Assembly (NCBI GenBank): GCA_021771815.1
Contig: JAETOE010000039.1
Span: 1 to 32,899, forward strand
Reading direction: 5' to 3'
Length of the DNA stretch: 32,899 nucleotides
DNA from: Roseburia hominis
Lineage (GTDB): Bacteria; Bacillota; Clostridia; Lachnospirales; Lachnospiraceae
Below are positions 25,974 through 32,899 of this stretch, in pieces. A model generated the notes under the pieces. The model was given only the letters and a program-made list of their open reading frames with translations. It was not told where the DNA came from and did no database searches. A program made the position numbers and the translations under genes. Each line of letters begins with the position of its first letter. The first letter of the stretch is position 1.

Positions 25974-26797
25974 CATATCGGGAGGCAATCGATCTGGGCG
26001 AGAAGATTCTCTCCATGGCGGATATTGCAGACGCGAAGACGGATGCATGGCTGCTGCTTGAGATGGTCTGCAGGATCGACCGCAGTTTTTATTATCTTCA
26101 TATGGAAGAGGATTTGGCGGAAGAACAGTTAAGTGAATATCAGATTGCGTTGCGCAAGCGTGCGGAGCATGTTCCGCTCCAGTATATTGTCGGTGAGACA
26201 GAGTTCATGGGTCTTAAGTTCAAGGTAAATTCGAGCGTGCTGATTCCAAGACAGGACACGGAAACGCTTGTCGAGGAGGCGCTTAAGGTGGTAAAGCCCG
26301 GTATGCGCGTCTTAGACCTTTGTACCGGTTCGGGCTGCATTATTGTCAGCATCCTGCATAATGTCGCGGATGTAGAGGGGTATGCGGTGGACATTTCCAA
26401 GCAGGCGCTCAATGTGGCGAAAGAGAACGCCAGGTTAAACGATGTGTCGGTGTTGTTCGAGCCGAGCGATCTGTTTGAGCATGTGAGAGGAACGTTTGAC
26501 GTGATCGTGTCCAACCCGCCGTATATCCGGTCGTCAGAGATCGTGAAACTGATGCCGGAGGTACAGAACTTCGAGCCGCCGGAGGCGCTCGACGGCAAGG
26601 AGGATGGACTTTATTTTTACCGCAGGATTGTCGGGGAATGCAGAGACTATTTGAACCCGGAGGGAAGAATTCTTTTTGAAATCGGTTACGATCAGGGGGA
26701 GCAGGTGCCGGCGCTTTTGCGGGAGGCGGGTTTTCGGGATGTGACGATAGTCAAGGATCTTGCACGCAACGACCGTGTTGTGACAGGAATGCTCTAG
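25970..26797 (+). CDS. prmC: peptide chain release factor N5-glutamine methyltransferase
   Basis: Methylates the glutamine of the GGQ motif of release factors RF1 and RF2, using S-adenosylmethionine. An N-terminal helical domain recognises the release factor (1-90, ending VLIPRQDTE). The methyltransferase fold has motif I LDLCTGSGCI (115-124) and the catalytic NPPY at 182-185. Length 275 aa is normal. The frame is open 36 codons upstream inside the DUF1385 gene; ATG at 25970 overlaps its stop (ATGA) with GGAGGAAA just ahead and was chosen. The RF1 gene, encoding its substrate, follows 88 bases on. Confidence 0.95.
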   Translation: MTYREAIDLGEKILSMADIADAKTDAWLLLEMVCRIDRSFYYLHMEEDLAEEQLSEYQIALRKRAEHVPLQYIVGETEFMGLKFKVNSSVLIPRQDTETLVEEALKVVKPGMRVLDLCTGSGCIIVSILHNVADVEGYAVDISKQALNVAKENARLNDVSVLFEPSDLFEHVRGTFDVIVSNPPYIRSSEIVKLMPEVQNFEPPEALDGKEDGLYFYRRIVGECRDYLNPEGRILFEIGYDQGEQVPALLREAGFRDVTIVKDLARNDRVVTGML

Positions 26798-26885
26798 CTG
26801 TCCTATCCAATGAAGCTGCGTTGTCACAGGATAGAAAGCGGGAGCAAAAGTGTGCGGTGTTCCTGTATGAGAAAGGATGTTTGTT

Positions 26886-27962
26886 ATGTTTGATAAGTTA
26901 GAGGATTTATTGATTCGTTTTGAGGAATTGATGAGTGAGTTAAGCGAGCCGGATGTCGCAAATGATCCGGAGCGTTTCCGCAAGCTGATGAAGGAGCAGA
27001 GTGATCTTGCGCCGATCGTCAACGCGTACAAGGAGTATAAGCAGTGTAAGCAGAATATCGAGGATTCCCTTGCGATGCTCGACGAAGAGTCGGACGAGGA
27101 GATGCGCGAGCTTGCCAAGGAAGAATTGAACGATGCAAAGGCGCGTGTCGAGGAGTTAGAGCATGAACTTAAGATTCTGCTTCTGCCCAAAGACCCGAAC
27201 GACGACAAGAACGTTATCGTCGAGATTCGAGCAGGCGCGGGCGGTGACGAGGCTGCATTGTTCGCGGCTGAGATTTATCGTATGTACCAGCATTATGCGG
27301 AGAGCAAGAACTGGAAGACAGAGATCATGGAAGCGGACGAGACGGGTATCGGCGGTATGAAGAGCGTGACGTTTATGATTACCGGTTCCGGCGCGTATTC
27401 TGTGATGAAATATGAGTCCGGCGTACACCGTGTACAGCGTGTGCCCGAGACGGAGTCCGGCGGTCGTATCCACACATCGACTATCAGTGTGGCGGTGATG
27501 CCGGAGGCGGAAGAGGTGGAAGTGGAGATCGACGAGAAGGATATCCGCATCGACGTTATGCGTGCGTCCGGAAACGGCGGACAGTGTGTCAATACGACAG
27601 ACTCCGCAGTGCGTCTGACGCATTACCCGACCGGCATCGTAGTCTACAGCCAGACTGAAAAGTCACAGCTTCAGAACAAGGCGAAGGCGTTCGCCCTGTT
27701 GCGCGCAAAGCTCTACGACATTGAGTGCCAGAAGGCGCATGACGCTGAGGCGGAGGCAAGAAGAAGCCAGATCGGTACGGGCGACCGCTCGGAGAAGATT
27801 CGTACCTACAATTTCCCGCAGGGGCGCGTGACGGATCACAGAATCAATCTGACGCTGTATAAGCTGGATAAGATCATGAATGGGGATATTCAGGAGATTA
27901 TTGATGCTTGTATTGCGGCGGATCAGGCAGCGAAGTTAAGCCGCATGAGCGAAGAAGGCTAA
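26886..27962 (+). CDS. prfA: peptide chain release factor 1
   Basis: Recognises UAA and UAG stop codons and releases the finished protein. The peptidyl-tRNA hydrolysis loop GNGGQ has GGQ at 231-233. The stop-codon tripeptide is P-E-T within [13 protein letters not shown], the Gram-positive RF1 form (not the SPF of RF2). No RF2-type frameshift is present, as expected for RF1. The chain is 358 aa, usual for the family. An ATG nine bases upstream (26877) is in frame but overlaps the ribosome binding site GAAAGGA, so 26886 is preferred. It ends the core operon, with a strong terminator at 28025. Confidence 0.96.
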   Translation: MFDKLEDLLIRFEELMSELSEPDVANDPERFRKLMKEQSDLAPIVNAYKEYKQCKQNIEDSLAMLDEESDEEMRELAKEELNDAKARVEELEHELKILLLPKDPNDDKNVIVEIRAGAGGDEAALFAAEIYRMYQHYAESKNWKTEIMEADETGIGGMKSVTFMITGSGAYSVMKYESGVHRVQRVPETESGGRIHTSTISVAVMPEAEEVEVEIDEKDIRIDVMRASGNGGQCVNTTDSAVRLTHYPTGIVVYSQTEKSQLQNKAKAFALLRAKLYDIECQKAHDAEAEARRSQIGTGDRSEKIRTYNFPQGRVTDHRINLTLYKLDKIMNGDIQEIIDACIAADQAAKLSRMSEEG

Positions 27963-28024
27963 AACCCTTGATTTTGCTGGAGTTCTTGAAATAAAGGGAT
28001 TGACAGAAAAACAATATTTTTATA

Positions 28025-28070
28025 AAAAAGACGGACTTTGACACATGTCATCGTCCGTCTTTTTCTTTTT
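28025..28070 (+). terminator. intrinsic terminator of prfA
   Basis: AAAAAGACGGA (28025-28035) pairs with TCCGTCTTTTT (28054-28064), 11 bp, with a further T-rich run. It marks the end of the core genome block; composition becomes AT-rich after it. Confidence 0.92.
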
Positions 28071-28164
28071 GGGGGGATTTACTAACTGATAATGGAAAAA
28101 GAAAGGTAAATATGCTACCATCATTATGGAGGTAGTTTACTTTGATACATGATTATGGATATGA

Positions 28165-28550
28165 ACATGGAATGGCACGTTGTATGAATTTGGAGTTTTG
28201 ATGTCAAATGTACGTAACGCATGGATGAGAACAGTATCTATGAGGATGAAGTGTGACTATAGTTATTCATTGGCAATAGTGTATAATAATTTTCCTTGGT
28301 GCAATCCGGCACCTGAGTAAAAGAAGATTCAACAGACTGCTCAAGGTATCTTGGACGCAAGAAATCTTTTCACAGATTGCTCATTAGCCGATTTGTATGA
28401 TTCAGTTGCAATGCCACCACAGTTGAGAAAAAGCTCATCAGTTGAATGATAAAGCAGTTTATGGAGGTTTACGGTTTCCCAATTAAGGACTTCATAGAGT
28501 CTGATTGTGTGGCTGAGCTTATGAAGATGTATCACGAATTGACAAAATAA
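28165..28550 (+). pseudogene. decayed C-terminus of an MmeI/Eco57I-like DNA methyltransferase
   Basis: Read through its damage, this stretch gives the conserved C-terminal end of large class I DNA methyltransferase/restriction proteins: LYEFGVLMSNV, AWMRTV, YNNFPWCNP, QTAQGILDARNLF, SLADLYD, MPPQLRK, AHQLNDKAV, VYGFPIKDF. It is broken by a TAA at 28318-28320 (probably once CAA), an extra A in the run at 28428-28432 and an extra T at 28458-28460. The last part, from 28461 to TAA at 28550, is open. The ATPase-free catalytic part is gone: nothing upstream to the prfA terminator matches it. The stretch 28071-28164 holds no gene. This is a remnant of a restriction-modification locus beside the live cluster that follows. 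Confidence 0.75.
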
Positions 28551-28572
28551 TTTTGAAGAAAGGAGTATTCCT

Positions 28573-29769
28573 ATGAATCAAAAGGCGTTTGAAAATATCA
28601 TATCGTTTTATAAAGCTAATTATTCCAAAATAGAAAAGCAGGAATTGTATAAGTGGAAAGCAGTACAGACTTTTCAGGATAATTGGGATATAGATGCAGA
28701 GGATTTTCATGGAATGCTCCAACGCTCATTGCATGATACAGCAAATCTTATGTCAGCAGGTAATTACTATCCCAGACGAATGATTTTATGGATGGCGGAA
28801 AAAGATGAAGATACTGTTCAAGGAATGTTCCGAGAGCTTTATGACCTGACTATAGATTTTAAAGTCAGAATTGAAAATTTTCGTGAGACAGCAAAACTAT
28901 TGGTGGAGATGTATAAAGAAAAAAATGTACATCATCATTATCAGGATGATAGAGCCATCATGGTGTATTTGAATTTGAGGTATCCAGAAAAATACTATCT
29001 CTATAAGTATACCATGTTCAAGGATTTTGTTGAAAGAATTGATTATGATGAGTCTCCTAAAAGCGGTGAGATAGAAAATCTATTTAGGTTCGAAAGTCTT
29101 TGCAATTATATTCATAACTATATAATGCAGGACGAAGAATTACTCAAATTATATGAAAAACGAAAAGAAAAGTATTATGACCCTGAGTATCATTTGCTGG
29201 TGCAGGATATTATTTACACGACATATTATGAAACTGAACCAGAAATGCTTGAGCCAGTTCGGATTGTTAAGCCGATGCAGTTCAAACATAAAGCGGTAAA
29301 ACTGCCTATTGAGTTGAAGGGGGAGTTTATTGATTATGTGGAAAGAGAAAAGCGTTTAAAGCAGATTGGGGAACTGGGAGAACAGTTTATTTTCTCGCAG
29401 GAGAGAGAAAAGGTTAAACAATATCATTTGCCGGGCAATAAGAAAGTAGTATGGGTATCCAGAGATAAAGGCGATGGTTTAGGCTTTGATATTCTTTCTT
29501 ATGATGCTGAAGGTAATGAGATGTATATCGAAGTAAAAACGACACTTGGAACAGAAGATTCCAGTTTCTTTATTTCGGCAAATGAACTGGAAAAAAGCGA
29601 GTTATATGCAGAAAATTATTATCTGTACAGGGTGCACGAATTTGATATGAAAAATGTTCAGGGAAAGTATTCAGTTAGAAAAGGCTCGTTGAAAGACCTT
29701 TGTCTTATACCGCAAACTTATAGGGTTGATTTGAAGGAGAAAAATGCAAATGAGGAGAGTGACAATTGA
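28573..29769 (+). CDS. McrB-N-like/DUF3883 protein, putative DNA-targeting nuclease
   Basis: 398 aa. The N-terminal 190 residues (KWKAVQTFQDNWDIDAEDF, then GNYYPRRMI, HYQDDRAIMVYL, RYPEKYYLYKY) resemble the N-terminal region of some McrB-like restriction proteins, but no AAA+ ATPase follows. A linker (about 190-265) leads to a C-terminal DUF3883 domain. There LGFDI (Asp306) and YIEVKTT (Glu320-Val-Lys322) form a D...ExK pattern like PD-(D/E)xK nucleases. A likely role is DNA recognition plus cleavage in a defence system, inferred from the domains. AAAGGAG lies about 6 bases before the ATG. Base composition is far more AT-rich than the core genes, suggesting transfer. The next gene starts inside its 3' end (26-base overlap). 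Confidence 0.75.
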   Translation: MNQKAFENIISFYKANYSKIEKQELYKWKAVQTFQDNWDIDAEDFHGMLQRSLHDTANLMSAGNYYPRRMILWMAEKDEDTVQGMFRELYDLTIDFKVRIENFRETAKLLVEMYKEKNVHHHYQDDRAIMVYLNLRYPEKYYLYKYTMFKDFVERIDYDESPKSGEIENLFRFESLCNYIHNYIMQDEELLKLYEKRKEKYYDPEYHLLVQDIIYTTYYETEPEMLEPVRIVKPMQFKHKAVKLPIELKGEFIDYVEREKRLKQIGELGEQFIFSQEREKVKQYHLPGNKKVVWVSRDKGDGLGFDILSYDAEGNEMYIEVKTTLGTEDSSFFISANELEKSELYAENYYLYRVHEFDMKNVQGKYSVRKGSLKDLCLIPQTYRVDLKEKNANEESDN

Positions 29770-30193
29770 ATGGTCATATCCGATGGATATAGATAACATT
29801 TTGCTGGATGAAAGAATGCAGGATATAGGAATATATTACATTACAAGGAAGTTTGGCAATAATGTAAGCAATTTGTACATTGGAAAGACCATATATAGCT
29901 TTGGAAGCAGATTGGAAAGTCACAGGTGGTTTTGGACAGATGATTACAGAGGAAGAAAAGAAGTTAGGCTTGGAACAATTGTAAAGCCTAAATATTTAAA
30001 TAATGAAGAGTTGTATCAGTTGATTTCTGATGTTGAGGCTACATTGATTTACTTAATGAGTGATTCGCTGATTCATAATAATAAATGCACTCTTTCATGT
30101 AATCCAAGTCAGCGTATTAAGATTACAAATATTGGGTATAGAGGTGATTTGCCACCAGAAATCTATATTAAAGATGAAGATTGGATTGGGTGA
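29744..30193 (+). CDS. GIY-YIG endonuclease-like protein
   Basis: 149 aa. The GIY-YIG core is complete: GIYYI (Tyr31), LYIGKT (Tyr45, Gly47), Arg56 in RLESH, Glu98 in DVEATLIYLM and Asn112/Asn113 nearby. It looks like a catalytically intact single-domain nuclease. No separate DNA-binding domain is visible, so targeting may depend on a partner, most simply the DUF3883 protein encoded just before. GAAGGAG precedes the ATG at 29744 by about 5 bases; an ATG two codons on is also possible. Both ends overlap neighbours (26 bases upstream, TGATG downstream), so it is tightly coupled in a small operon. Confidence 0.72.
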   Translation: MQMRRVTIEWSYPMDIDNILLDERMQDIGIYYITRKFGNNVSNLYIGKTIYSFGSRLESHRWFWTDDYRGRKEVRLGTIVKPKYLNNEELYQLISDVEATLIYLMSDSLIHNNKCTLSCNPSQRIKITNIGYRGDLPPEIYIKDEDWIG

Positions 30194-30336
30194 TGAAGAA
30201 AGTATTTAGCTTAGAAGAAATTAAGAAAAGTCAAAAAATAAATCTGATAGATGATTATTTGTTAAACGGAATAAAACCAATATCTTATGAGTTTGATGAT
30301 ATCCATATTTTTGTGTTGAGTTATAATGGTTTATAG
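30193..30336 (+). CDS. 47-aa small protein coupled to the GIY-YIG gene
   Basis: Starts at an ATG that shares one base with the stop of the GIY-YIG gene (TGATG) and ends at TAG 30334-30336. The protein is Lys- and Ile-rich with a helical N-terminus (MKKVFSLEEIKKSQKIN) and a mixed beta-like end (PISYEFDDIHIFVLSYNG). No strong ribosome binding site is visible, but TGATG coupling would supply ribosomes. I recognise no family. The tight packing supports a real gene, and small adaptor or inhibitor proteins are common in such clusters. Confidence 0.5.
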   Translation: MKKVFSLEEIKKSQKINLIDDYLLNGIKPISYEFDDIHIFVLSYNGL

Positions 30337-30368
30337 GGAAAAGAATAAGGAGATGAAAAGTTATAGAG

Positions 30369-31451
30369 ATGAATACGGGGGAAAAAATTCCAGATGAATA
30401 TAATGAACATAAAAAATATGTTTTAGACGAATTAAAGAAGATTTCATTACCTGAGCGGCATCCATTTTTGGAATATCCAATGACACCCGAATCACGAAAT
30501 CTGGAATTTTTTATTTTATTGAGTATATTATTGGGGCAAAAAAGCGGTATACCTATAAAGTTATTGCAAAAATGTAATGCTGTCGAAGATGGAGTGTTCT
30601 CACACTTAAAGTTTTTAGAAGGTATAGATGAGGTGTTAATTTTATACTATATTTTGATTGTGAACGTGAAGAACATTTCATCTGTAATTTATGAGCCTAA
30701 TAATATTAGACAAAATGATAAAACCTTAGAATATTCATGTGTTTTTAAATATCCGATGGATTGTTTGATTAATATAGAAGTTAAAACAATGAGATGTGAC
30801 CCATTCGTAAAAGAAAAAGACTTGAAAATTAATAAAGTTAATGATGGTTCTATATTGATTAAGAAATTAGTAAACGATGATGTGGAGTATGAAAAAACAT
30901 TAAAAGAGTATTCCAATGCTATCGAGCTAAAAAACAGCACTTATTATTCGGCATTCAATAGGAATATTAAGAAAATTGTTGCTAAGTTTGAAGGTCAAAA
31001 AAACATTCAGTGTCCAATGATTAATATTGGTTTTGTCTGTATTCATTTTTCGACTTCAATTGAAGAATTTTATACATATATGTTTCATAAGGAAAAGGGA
31101 ATATATAAAAGTATGGAGTGGGGGAATCTTGATGCATTAGTTTTATTTGTATTAGATACTAGAAATGATATACTTTTACAAAATATTTATGAAATGGGCT
31201 ATGTTGCTACAATGCTAAAAAATGATACTGCTATTAATCGTGATTTCATGAAAATGATGAGGTTGGATAATTATGTATTATTAGGCGATAAAATACCTAA
31301 AAGCGTATATGATGATGCGCAAAGTTGTGTAAAACTTTATAGAGTACTAAAGAGGGACGGCTTCTTGAATATTTTACCTTTTAATGTAACGGAAGCGGAA
31401 ATCGAGGATTACATTAAATATTTGAAGAGTGAGTCGATAAGGTATGAATAA
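30369..31451 (+). CDS. 360-aa orphan protein, possible nuclease or effector
   Basis: I do not recognise this protein. It is soluble, AT-rich in codon use and without membrane segments. One stretch, YPMDCLINIEVKTM (128-141), contains Asp131 and Glu137-Val-Lys139, a loose D...ExK pattern, but the spacing is short for PD-(D/E)xK and this is only a hint. Secondary structure looks mixed, with a helical second half. The best ribosome binding site (AAGGAG, 30347-30352) is 16 bases from the ATG. A 14-codon frame starting at 30353 overlaps it and could aid coupling. It follows the 47-aa gene by 32 bases on the same strand, so it is probably part of the same operon. Confidence 0.7.
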   Translation: MNTGEKIPDEYNEHKKYVLDELKKISLPERHPFLEYPMTPESRNLEFFILLSILLGQKSGIPIKLLQKCNAVEDGVFSHLKFLEGIDEVLILYYILIVNVKNISSVIYEPNNIRQNDKTLEYSCVFKYPMDCLINIEVKTMRCDPFVKEKDLKINKVNDGSILIKKLVNDDVEYEKTLKEYSNAIELKNSTYYSAFNRNIKKIVAKFEGQKNIQCPMINIGFVCIHFSTSIEEFYTYMFHKEKGIYKSMEWGNLDALVLFVLDTRNDILLQNIYEMGYVATMLKNDTAINRDFMKMMRLDNYVLLGDKIPKSVYDDAQSCVKLYRVLKRDGFLNILPFNVTEAEIEDYIKYLKSESIRYE

Positions 31452-31604
31452 AATGCTGAGTTCAATAACATGTTGATAGTTATGATAGGAAAACAATTGA
31501 TGTATGACAAGTTTTTTGAAGGAAGTAATGTTGCGCTCCTCTCAGCCTCACTTCGTACGGATTTGATTGCATGTCACTGAATTAACCGATATATGAAAAT
31601 GTGG

Positions 31605-31633
31605 TTGCGATAGCTGTGGCAGTTGGGTATAAT
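31605..31633 (+). promoter_or_regulatory. toxin-antitoxin promoter
   Basis: TTGCGA (31605-31610), 17 bp, TATAAT (31628-31633), 44 bp before the antitoxin ATG. The stretch 31452-31604 holds no gene I can recognise. Confidence 0.6.
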
Positions 31634-31677
31634 ATAGCTGCAAAAGGATGGAATGATTGAGAAAGAAAGTGTTATAG

Positions 31678-31914
31678 ATGCTTTCGTTACAAGGGTATTA
31701 TGATGGTACAGCAGTTCAGACATTAGAAAAGATAACTGCGAAGAAGAACCAGAAATTGATAATTACAATTTTAGATGAGTTTATAGAGGAGACGACGAAG
31801 AAGAATAGTACCTCTGCCAGGGGTTCATTGGCAAAGTACGCCAATACAGCCTTATGGGAGGAGGAAGGAACAGCTTGGGAGAAAACGGCAGGTGAGAAAT
31901 ATGGTAATGCTTGA
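31678..31914 (+). CDS. type II antitoxin (RelB/AbrB-like small family)
   Basis: 78 aa. The N-terminal MLSLQGYYDGTAVQTLEKI and the C-terminal SARGSLAKYANTALWEEE...EKYGNA are typical of a family of short antitoxins found in Clostridia with PIN-domain (VapC-like) toxins. The start region should fold as a DNA-binding dimer, and the C-terminal part would wrap the toxin. The start codon ATG at 31678 directly follows an in-frame stop and has only a weak ribosome binding site. It overlaps the downstream toxin frame by 14 bases. The reading frame is intact although its toxin is broken. Confidence 0.72.
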   Translation: MLSLQGYYDGTAVQTLEKITAKKNQKLIITILDEFIEETTKKNSTSARGSLAKYANTALWEEEGTAWEKTAGEKYGNA

Positions 31915-32094
31915 CGCAAATGTTATTTTGAGGTATCTGCTGAATGATCATGAAGAAATGGCTTCAGAAGCTGAGACTGTTATCAAGAGCACACAGCATT
32001 GGTTACGATTGAGGTTCTTGCAGAAGTCATCTATGTGCTGAAACGAGTGTACGCTATCGGCAAAGATGAAATCAAAGAGTCCGTTTTGGTGTGA
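31901..32094 (+). pseudogene. frameshifted and truncated PIN-domain toxin (VapC-like)
   Basis: Begins MVMLDANVILRYLLNDHEE, a clear PIN start with the first catalytic aspartate, then runs out of frame near AGC ACA CA at about 32000. The continuing frame gives ALVTIEVLAEVIYVLKRVYAIGKDEIKE, ending at TGA 32092-32094. One base is missing or two are extra. PIN toxins are about 130-140 aa, and the last half with the second acidic cluster is gone. The toxin is almost certainly inactive. Confidence 0.75.
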
Positions 32095-32124
32095 GTTAGA
32101 AAATAGATAATGAGATGTAAAAAT

Positions 32125-32169
32125 AAGGTGCTCTATATCAGCTTTAATAACTGATATAGGGCACTTTTT
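32125..32169 (+). terminator. intrinsic terminator after the toxin remnant
   Basis: TGCTCTATATCAG (32129-32141) pairs with CTGATATAGGGCA (32151-32163), 13 bp with one G-T pair plus flanking pairs, then TTTTT at 32165-32169. Confidence 0.9.
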
Positions 32170-32218
32170 GTGTGTAAATATTGCAGTAGGCGCTATGAAA
32201 TTAGTGAAAAAAGTGATG

Positions 32219-32247
32219 TTGTGGAACTAAGTGAGGTACTATATAAT
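32219..32247 (+). promoter_or_regulatory. promoter for the DUF1801 gene
   Basis: TTGTGG (32219-32224), 17 bp, TATAAT (32242-32247), 36 bp before the start codon. Confidence 0.6.
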
Positions 32248-32283
32248 GAGTACTATAAATAAGAATTTGCGGAGGATGTTAAA

Positions 32284-32616
32284 ATGAACGAGCAAGTAAA
32301 AGATTATTTAGATAAGTACCCAAGTGAGATTATTGATATGTACAATAATTTAAGGAGGATGATTTTTGACAGTGTTCCGTGCGAGATAGAGGAAAAATTA
32401 TGGGCAAAATTGCCAAGTTACTATGTCGGTGAAGCTTTCGTGAGACTTATTCCATTTAAAGACCATATTAACGTTGAGGCACAGGCGGTTCTTCAACATA
32501 AGGAAGAATTAGCCTGTTATAAGATTACTCCTAAGGGAATGCTGCAAATTTATTTAAAACAGGATATGCCGTCTGAATTGTTAAAACAGATATTTGCAGA
32601 GACTTTAGAGCGATAA
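32284..32616 (+). CDS. DUF1801 family protein
   Basis: 110 aa, resembling the YdhG/DUF1801 fold: PSEIIDMYNNLRRMI, then EEKLWAKLPSYYVGEAFVRLIPFKDHINVEAQ, then GMLQIYLKQDMPSELLKQIF. Some members are annotated as iron chaperones, but the biochemical role is not settled. Length is near the family norm, so it seems complete. GGAGGA lies 8 bases before the ATG and it has a promoter of its own. It sits as a single gene between the toxin remnant and the palindromic repeat element. Confidence 0.75.
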   Translation: MNEQVKDYLDKYPSEIIDMYNNLRRMIFDSVPCEIEEKLWAKLPSYYVGEAFVRLIPFKDHINVEAQAVLQHKEELACYKITPKGMLQIYLKQDMPSELLKQIFAETLER

Positions 32617-32636
32617 CTCCCAAACTGTAGAGTGAG

Positions 32637-32779
32637 ACAAATTTAAATTTGTTCTGCAATAGGAAATTGCGTCCTATTGCAGAAAAGCACTGCGTGCACA
32701 GATGCGCAGCTAACGCGCGCGGAACAAAAGCTGCGCGGGCAGAGAAGTTGAAGCGCGAGAGTGTGCGAAGCGCACTTTT
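32637..32779. repeat. GC-rich palindrome cluster, possible dispersed repeat element
   Basis: Four symmetrical structures in a row within AT-rich DNA: a 16-bp perfect palindrome ACAAATTTAAATTTGT (32637-32652); a 13-bp perfect stem with a 7-base loop (32652-32664 with 32672-32684); GCGCAGCT (32704-32711) with AGCTGCGC (32729-32736); and GTGCG (32763-32767) with CGCAC (32771-32775), followed by TTTT. No coding frame fits. The style recalls short palindromic or MITE-like repeats scattered in genomes. Confidence 0.6.
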
Positions 32780-32796
32780 GTTCACTTATAGGAAAT

Positions 32797-32825
32797 TTCT
32801 CAAATCGTCAGAAATGGTGTATAAT
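32797..32825 (+). promoter_or_regulatory. promoter at the right edge
   Basis: TTCTCA (32797-32802), 17 bp, TATAAT (32820-32825). Whatever it transcribes continues beyond the window. Confidence 0.5.
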
Positions 32826-32826
32826 G

Positions 32827-32899
32827 ACAACGAAATAAAAATAAGCATGACAAAAGAGCGAAGGTGCTACTTCGCCATGACGTTGTTTATGCGGTTTTT
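32827..32899 (+). other. structured transcript start, partial
   Basis: ACAACG (32827-32832) can pair with CGTTGT (32881-32886). GCGAAG with CTTCGC forms an inner hairpin around 32858-32874. CATGAC occurs twice (32846-32851, 32876-32881). A frame opening at ATG 32847 (MTKERRCYFAMTLFMRF) is still open at the edge but has no clear ribosome binding site. A small RNA, a leader or a short protein are all possible. Confidence 0.25.

Noticed and set aside
31500-31580. Short 26-codon frame between the nuclease cluster and the antitoxin
   Set aside because: No ribosome binding site and no match to a known small protein; probably chance.

Overview
The window looks like chromosomal DNA from a Gram-positive member of the Clostridia, most likely a Lachnospiraceae-type gut anaerobe. 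The evidence is the consistent AGGAGG-like ribosome binding sites, sigma-A promoters, Clostridia-typical families (DUF4364, DUF1385, a short malic enzyme, an M3 oligoendopeptidase) and the gene order rho - rpmE - DUF1385 - prmC - prfA. No rRNA, tRNA, CRISPR array, insertion sequence or intact prophage was seen.

Layout. 1-5.85 kb: a type IIA topoisomerase pair (parE/parC-like) followed without a gap by a HAD phosphatase and a CPBP membrane protease. 5.87-7.34 kb: a CNNM/CBS membrane protein behind a long structured leader with a candidate 41-codon acidic leader peptide. 7.46-13.76 kb: gltB-gltD (glutamate synthase) with its own promoter and terminator. 13.8-18.97 kb: a membrane-anchored C39-like protein, an orphan membrane protein with charged tails, an M3 peptidase and a small membrane protein. 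18.94-22.69 kb (minus strand): malic enzyme, radical SAM protein, DUF4364 regulator and flavin reductase. An unusual triplicated hairpin/Shine-Dalgarno repeat lies between the first two. 22.7-28.07 kb (plus strand): rho with a large disordered insert, rpmE, DUF1385, prmC and prfA. PrmC methylates the GGQ loop of the release factor encoded next to it.

After the prfA terminator (about 28.07 kb) the base composition becomes clearly more AT-rich and the content becomes accessory. It holds the decayed C-terminal end of a large DNA methyltransferase, then a compact four-gene cluster (McrB-N-like/DUF3883 nuclease-type protein, GIY-YIG nuclease, 47-aa protein, 360-aa orphan). After these come an intact antitoxin with a frameshifted PIN toxin, a DUF1801 protein and a GC-rich palindromic repeat element. 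The four-gene cluster is the best candidate for an undescribed system, probably anti-DNA defence. The acidic leader ORF ahead of a possible Mg2+ exporter is the best candidate for undescribed regulation.

All functional statements come from reading motifs and family resemblance by eye. No database search, folding program or alignment was run.
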